Below, in pieces: positions 60,554 to 64,000 of a DNA stretch of 64,000 bases (position 1 is the stretch's first letter; each line of letters opens with the position of its first letter). The notes beneath the pieces were generated by a model that was given only the letters and a program-made list of their open reading frames with translations, ran no database searches and was not told where the DNA came from. Made by a program: the position numbers and the translations under genes. The stretch lies in NCBI GenBank assembly GCA_002840535.1, contig PHBH01000040.1:47914-111913 (forward strand). The letters run 5' to 3'. This DNA is from Deltaproteobacteria bacterium HGW-Deltaproteobacteria-15. Lineage in GTDB: Bacteria; Desulfobacterota; DSM-4660; Desulfatiglandales; HGW-15.

Positions 60554-61003
60554 TCAGCCTGAGAAAGGCCCGAGACCGAACTCGACTTGGCCAAACGGTT
60601 CCGCCGGAAGCGTCGTGAACCACCGCATCTCGCGCACCCTCGGCTCTCGCTCGAGCCCTTCGTGCAGCGAGACGAGCACCGTGTTCAGGCTCTGCGGTCT
60701 GCCTCGCCCCAGGAGGCGGGCCAGGAACGTTTGTCGCCAACCCGTCTCCACAACCCAGACGCCGCCCTTTGGCTCGTAGATGTAGCGGAAAACCTCTACC
60801 TGCTCACGACCCGAACCACACCGCACGACGAAAAAGGGCTCCTCATACTCAGGCCCTACGATAGCCAGCCCACCCTGGCGTAGGCAGTTCGCCACGACGT
60901 TGGCGAGGTCCCGCCCGGGATCTCGGTCGGCGTCATGAGAGAGCCCCTTCAAGTCCGGGAAGGTCGCATCGAATTCACCGCGGATCGCCACGACTGTGTT
61001 CAT
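60554..61003 (-). CDS. Integron cassette gene of unknown function (149 aa)
   Basis: A soluble protein: MNTVVAIRGEFDATFPDLKG, a middle FFVVRCGSGREQVEVFRYIY, and WVVETGWRQTFLARLLGRGR near the C-terminus. I do not recognise it. It is preceded by an attC core (61033-61041) as expected for a cassette, but no inverse core is seen after its stop, so it appears to be the last, truncated unit of the array. A shortened copy lies at 54.1 kb. Confidence 0.6.
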   Translation of the reverse strand: MNTVVAIRGEFDATFPDLKGLSHDADRDPGRDLANVVANCLRQGGLAIVGPEYEEPFFVVRCGSGREQVEVFRYIYEPKGGVWVVETGWRQTFLARLLGRGRPQSLNTVLVSLHEGLEREPRVREMRWFTTLPAEPFGQVEFGLGPFSG

Positions 61004-61032
61004 GCTGGCCTTGCTCCATACACGCGAGTGAT

Positions 61033-61108
61033 GCGCAGAACGCGACCATCACCGGCGGGAATGGAGCGCAGCGGAATTCCCGTCCGAGTGCCTGGCATTG
61101 TTCTGTGC
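61033..61108 (-). other. attC-like site between gene A and the methyltransferase
   Basis: 76 bp. On the minus strand: inverse core GCACAGAAC, an inner stem pairing CGGACGGGAAT with ATTCCCGCCGG, and core GTTCTGCGC. The inverse core is complementary to the core at the 5' end of the methyltransferase cassette (GTTCCGTGC) with one mismatch, the relation expected within one cassette. Confidence 0.7.
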
Positions 61109-61112
61109 CGGT

Positions 61113-61964
61113 CTACGCCCTCGTGGCGATGACAGCAAATTCACCCGAGTTCGGATCATATGGGCTCCCCATGACGTCCGAATAAAGCCCCTCAACGGAA
61201 AATCCGGCATCCCCAAACTCCTTCTCCAGATCCTCGGGTGCAAAATATTGCAGCCAGTTATACACCGTTCTGGTGCGCTCCGATTCAACAATCGTGTACT
61301 TGTCCAGCGCAGTCTTTTCTTCGTCGTATTTGAAGGTATTTAGAAAGCCATAGTACTTGTTCGGCGACCAGAATCCATTAAGCAGGTTTACTTCGTATGT
61401 CGCCACCTCTTCTCTTTGGTCAAACGCAGCCAGGGAATAAACATCAAGAAGGACCGAACCGCCCGGTCTTAGAATCCTGTGAAATTTGCTCAGAATCTCT
61501 TTTCTTTGTGCTGGGCTGAGGGCGCAGAAGTCGCACATGATCATCAAGACAAGGTCGAACCGGTCTTGTGTTTCAAAGTCCAGGTAATTCTGCTCCACAT
61601 AGCTGATGTTCAACTGCTCGCGGGCTGCGACCGCCTTTGCATACGCGATGGACCTGCCCGAGAAATCAATGCCTGTCACGTTCGCCCGGCGTTTAGCTAA
61701 GCACGTTGAATACAATCCCGGACCGCAGCCGAAATCCGCGATTTTCGTGTCCTTTCCTATGTTGAATTTGGACGCGATCCATTCCACCGATCGACTGATG
61801 AACGCCGCGTTTCGCGAAGAAATATCGATGGCCTCATTGAGGTGGAAAGAGAGCATCTGCGCCGACGTATGCTCATCAGTCCATAGATCACTTGCTGTGT
61901 AGAATTCGAACGGTTCAGGCCGTTCGTTGATTCTCTCTAACTCTTCAAACATTTTCTCTCTCAT
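61113..61964 (-). CDS. SAM-dependent methyltransferase (cassette)
   Basis: The 283-residue class I methyltransferase has motif I as IADFGCGPGLYSTCLA, motif II ANVTGIDFSGRSIAYA, motif IV FDLVLMIMCDFCALS and HRILRPGGSVLLDV. Substrate unknown. There is no ribosome site; the start lies 12 bp after the attC core, normal for cassettes. The first 50 bp plus the core are duplicated at 54.36-54.43 kb. Confidence 0.85.
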   Translation of the reverse strand: MREKMFEELERINERPEPFEFYTASDLWTDEHTSAQMLSFHLNEAIDISSRNAAFISRSVEWIASKFNIGKDTKIADFGCGPGLYSTCLAKRRANVTGIDFSGRSIAYAKAVAAREQLNISYVEQNYLDFETQDRFDLVLMIMCDFCALSPAQRKEILSKFHRILRPGGSVLLDVYSLAAFDQREEVATYEVNLLNGFWSPNKYYGFLNTFKYDEEKTALDKYTIVESERTRTVYNWLQYFAPEDLEKEFGDAGFSVEGLYSDVMGSPYDPNSGEFAVIATRA

Positions 61965-61974
61965 TACCGGTAAT

Positions 61975-62051
61975 GCACGGAACGTCCCGGGTAACAGGCC
62001 GGCTTTGTAGCGTAGCGGAAAAGCCGGTCCTTGTTGACCCAGATGCTATCA
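61975..62051 (-). other. attC-like site between the methyltransferase and GNAT
   Basis: 77 bp. On the minus strand: inverse core TGATAGC (overlapping the GNAT stop), a perfect 8-bp inner stem CCGGCTTT/AAAGCCGG around TCCGCTACGCTAC, and core GTTCCGTGC. The inverse core is complementary to the 5' core of the GNAT cassette (GTTATCA) at 6 of 7 positions. Confidence 0.7.
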
Positions 62052-62453
62052 GATTTTTAGTTGCATCCCTGGTGCATCATGCGGTCGGATATCGAAGCCG
62101 TTTTTTATATAGAATTCTGTTCGTCCAGATGCCGAGAAAAGCCAGACTCTTTGTATCCCGGCTTCCAAGCACCTGTTTTTCAACATATTTAAAATCTCCT
62201 TTCCAATGCCCTTCCGCTGATACTCAGGCAGAACAATCATGTCACAAACGAATGCATATAGTGCTCCATCAGATATAAGTCGGCCAATGCCGATAAGGCT
62301 TTCTTGATCAAATGCAGAAACCCAATACCAGGATTTGTCAAGTGCCTTCTTAAGCATATTGTCTGAGATCGTGATTGCAGATGTCCAACCTGTGCTCTCG
62401 AAGAGGTGCCTGTATTCATCAAGCGTGGGTTTCAATGGTTTGCATTCAATCAT
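62049..62453 (-). CDS. GNAT family N-acetyltransferase (cassette)
   Basis: The 134-residue protein has the acetyl-CoA-binding motif VLPEYQRKGIGKEILNMLKN and a C-terminal RVWLFSASGRTEFYIKNGF. It acetylates an unknown amine; such genes are frequent in cassette arrays. AGGAG lies 8 nt before the ATG, just inside the attC core. Confidence 0.9.
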   Translation of the reverse strand: MIECKPLKPTLDEYRHLFESTGWTSAITISDNMLKKALDKSWYWVSAFDQESLIGIGRLISDGALYAFVCDMIVLPEYQRKGIGKEILNMLKNRCLEAGIQRVWLFSASGRTEFYIKNGFDIRPHDAPGMQLKI

Positions 62454-62465
62454 TTCTGCTTCTCC

Positions 62466-62551
62466 TGATAACGTCCCGAATGAACCGCTTCGGGTTTGCC
62501 GCGCTCCGGCCCGGCTAACCCGAAGTCGCGTTCGATTCGGTTGTTGTGCAC
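62466..62551 (-). other. attC-like site between GNAT and the 178-residue gene
   Basis: 86 bp. On the minus strand: inverse core GTGCACAAC, outer stem CCGAAT-GAAC / GTTC-ATTCGG, inner stem CTTCGGGTT / AACCCGAAG with GCC/GGC, and core GTTATCA. The inverse core is complementary to the 5' core of the 178-residue cassette (GTTGTGC) at 7 of 7. Confidence 0.75.
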
Positions 62552-62552
62552 T

Positions 62553-63086
62553 TCATTCGGTCACGAATCGGACGACCTGCGCCCGCTTGAAGAATCCCTT
62601 CTTCACCTTTTCAACGTACATGAATCCACGGATTTCTCCCGCGATCTCGCCGGTTGTGATCTGTGCGACGGTTTGAAACTTGATAGGGAACACCTCTTCC
62701 GCCGACTTCCCCCCGAGAATCCTGTAGGATTCGGCGACCGCTTCCGGCATGGGCTTGATGACGCCATGCCAGAACATGACATGGCCCTCGGGTGTGACGA
62801 TGGATGGCTGCGATTCACTCGACCCGTCGTCCCCTTCGAAATGAAAGAGCTTCGGGAGATTCGGGACAGACGGACTCAAGAATCCGACAAGCACAGTCCC
62901 GTCGTTGAGAGTGAATTCCGCTTTGGCTATGCTCATTCCTTCGCCCGGATCGAGTGGTTCGTCGACCGGGCGGACCGTCGCCTCGTCCTGTCCTTCTTCA
63001 CACTCCTCATCCAGCGCGAACTGCCACACGGGATGAGTAGCCAAGTCCTCGGGAGTCAACTCGTAGACCTGTTTGCGAATGCGCAT
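62553..63086 (-). CDS. Cassette gene of unknown function (178 aa)
   Basis: A soluble, acidic protein: MRIRKQVYELTPEDLATHPV, the block DEATVRPVDEPLDPGEGMSI, and a C-terminal VKKGFFKRAQVVRFVTE. Some immunity-like or DUF-type cassette proteins start in this way, but I cannot name it. The start is ATG 63086, 7 nt after AAGGAGG, which itself lies just inside the attC core; a Met two codons earlier is too close. Confidence 0.65.
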   Translation of the reverse strand: MRIRKQVYELTPEDLATHPVWQFALDEECEEGQDEATVRPVDEPLDPGEGMSIAKAEFTLNDGTVLVGFLSPSVPNLPKLFHFEGDDGSSESQPSIVTPEGHVMFWHGVIKPMPEAVAESYRILGGKSAEEVFPIKFQTVAQITTGEIAGEIRGFMYVEKVKKGFFKRAQVVRFVTE

Positions 63087-63101
63087 GGCCATTCCTCCTT
63101 T

Positions 63102-63184
63102 GCGCACAACGCCGCGGTTAAGTTGGCGGCAAAGACGCGCACCGGATTTGCCGATCCATCTTCAACCACTTGAAGTGTTATGTC
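63102..63184 (-). other. attC-like site between the 178-residue and membrane-protein genes
   Basis: 83 bp. On the minus strand: inverse core GACATAAC (overlapping the TAA stop), stems GGTT-GAAG / CTTAACC and CGGCAAA / TTTGCCG, and core GTTGTGC. The inverse core is perfectly complementary (8 of 8) to the 5' core GTTATGTC of the same cassette. This is the most canonical site of the array. Confidence 0.8.
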
Positions 63185-63570
63185 TTGGTATTTGAGACAT
63201 ACCGATTGTCGCGAGTTGCTTTTTCTCTTCTTCCTATTAAATCACTTACTGACGCCACCAAGACAGGCAAGACAACGGGTACCAAAAGATAGCCAGCACT
63301 GCCAAAAAAGATTTCTAAGGCTCCGCCCATTATCAAAATCAGCACAATCGAAATGGTGGCAGCAAATAAGGTCCTGGTAATGATAGACGTGGCCCTGACA
63401 TTTCTCCTGATATCAGAAAGAACAAGCCCGGTTAATAAACCAAGGGGGCAAACCATGACGATCAGGTAGAGAAGCGAATGCCCGCCCATGGTTGCCGCTG
63501 AGGCAAAAGCGAGAAAAACTATTCCCGGAATAAGCATTCCAGCGTATGAGTATGCGATTCTCCGCTTCAC
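63178..63570 (-). CDS. Small membrane protein (cassette)
   Basis: The 130-residue protein has four hydrophobic helices: SYAGMLIPGIVFLAFASAAT, SLLYLIVMVCPLGLLTGLVL, TLFAATISIVLILIMGGALE and AGYLLVPVVLPVLVASVSDL, and a basic C-terminus. Function unknown. GTG 63570 is chosen because the attC core ends at 63597; an ATG at 63630 lies inside the attC site. Confidence 0.65.
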   Translation of the reverse strand: MKRRIAYSYAGMLIPGIVFLAFASAATMGGHSLLYLIVMVCPLGLLTGLVLSDIRRNVRATSIITRTLFAATISIVLILIMGGALEIFFGSAGYLLVPVVLPVLVASVSDLIGRREKATRDNRYVSNTKT

Positions 63571-63596
63571 GACATGGGCTTCCCAGTGCAGTTGAA

Positions 63597-63670
63597 GACA
63601 TAACGAAGAGTCAGGCCACTCGGCCACCATGGTTTCCCGTAACCGCCGCGGGTTCCCGAGTCGGCTTTGG
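63597..63670 (-). other. attC-like site upstream of the membrane-protein cassette
   Basis: 74 bp. On the minus strand: stem GCC-ACTCGG / CCGAGTGGC, inner GGAACC / GG-TT pairing and core GTTATGTC. The inverse core of the next cassette to the right is not clear, possibly because of the neighbouring palindrome. Confidence 0.65.
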
Positions 63671-63697
63671 CGACTTGATACTATTTAAGAAATTTGG

Positions 63698-63768
63698 GGG
63701 GACGCCCTTCACATTTTTACATTCGTTATTGTGGCCTCTGAAAAACTGCAAATGTGAAGGGCGTCCCC
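63698..63768. repeat. REP-like palindrome with 19-bp perfect arms
   Basis: GGGGACGCCCTTCACATTT (63698-63716) and its exact reverse complement (63750-63768) flank 33 bp. Palindromes with GGGGACG...CGTCCCC ends are typical of sequences mobilised by REP-associated tyrosine transposases, but no transposase gene is in the window. Confidence 0.7.
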
Positions 63769-63769
63769 A

Positions 63770-64000
63770 TATTCCCTCGTTGCCGATGGAGGGCTTCGCG
63801 GTCACGTGCCCGCTCGCCCCGGACGTACCACACCTCATATCCGGTTCCTGTTCGTCGCCCCGCGCTTTCGGATTGGGCTTCTGGAAGCCTGTCCCGATGC
63901 CTATCGGGGACCCCCGCCTCACGGCGACGCCCTTGCCCTTCTCCTAGCCTTCGGCTCGGCGAAAACCTGGCGTGGGGACTTTCACCCCACAAGTCCTGTG
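63770..64000 (-). other. Possible 5' fragment of a group II intron (domain I)
   Basis: On the minus strand the sequence carries CTTGTGGGGTGAAAGTCCCC near the right edge, then a series of stem-loops, and GACGAACAGGAACCGGATAT. The GGGGUGAAAGUCCCC hairpin and the GAACAGGAACC block resemble the 5' part of bacterial group II introns as I remember them. It would be truncated at the REP-like palindrome. No reverse transcriptase is seen in this window. Confidence 0.4.

Noticed and set aside
60340..60594. Hydrophobic reading frame next to cassette gene A
   Set aside because: It has only a short membrane-like stretch, runs into a heptamer repeat and overlaps gene A in another frame. It is described as a possible remnant instead of a gene.
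1..64000. CRISPR array, tRNA or rRNA genes
   Set aside because: I scanned for regularly spaced direct repeats, cloverleaf patterns and conserved rRNA blocks and found none that hold up; the tandem repeats present have no spacers.

Overview
The window reads as a chromosomal segment of a Deltaproteobacterium / Desulfobacterota, probably an anaerobic syntroph or sulfate-reducer relative. The grounds are the order of the riboflavin and fatty-acid clusters, a selenocysteine-type rhodanese, a periplasmic superoxide-reductase-like protein, a small conserved 'YSGYKANERP' protein and abundant inverted intergenic repeats. Codon use looks moderately GC-rich. I see no rRNA, tRNA or CRISPR.

Layout. 1-9.9 kb: a lipoprotein S9 peptidase (cut by the left edge), a decayed BsuBI/PstI-type restriction-modification locus next to a truncated lexA, a phosphohexomutase, a LysM lytic transglycosylase, a DUF72 protein and CheW. 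10.4-18 kb: an RhlB-like helicase with damaged motifs, guaBA, a receiver-domain protein, murJ and rpsT. 18-29.7 kb: a long minus-strand run, in transcription order FHA-GAF, B3/B4, rpiB, dCMP deaminase, nrdR, ribD, ribE, ribBA, ribH, nusB, leuS, lptE, holA. 32-36.4 kb: yceD-rpmF-plsX-fabG-acpP-fabF, without fabH or fabD between plsX and fabG. 36.8-51.4 kb: mostly monocistronic transport, redox and sensing genes (OPT and MFS transporters, orphan MacB-type permease, SOR-like protein, selenocysteine rhodanese with DUF3795, catalase, BMP-Cache fusion, STAS, CorA). 52-60 kb: a secreted protein of unknown function, a MazF toxin-antitoxin pair and a three-gene phosphorelay.

60.5-63.7 kb is the most unusual part. 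It holds five unrelated small genes, all on the minus strand, each separated by a 74-86 bp imperfect palindrome with the architecture of an integron attC site. In each of the four complete units the core site at the 5' end is complementary to the inverse core of its own 3' palindrome, as expected for integron cassettes. A shortened copy of two of these cassettes lies at 54.1-54.4 kb next to the MazF pair, and the homology ends exactly at the core site. No integrase is visible; by cassette orientation it would lie to the right of the window. The right edge holds a REP-like palindrome and what resembles a 5' piece of a group II intron.

A second theme is intergenic DNA. At least twelve gaps carry degenerate tandem repeats of different sequence but mostly the same 7-nt period, often with a facing inverted partner. 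They run into coding sequence and supply the stop codons of murJ and ribD, the last residues of a small gene at 30.2 kb and part of the LptE signal peptide. Separately, a 160-200 bp palindromic element occurs twice in opposite orientation (30.5 and 49.5 kb).
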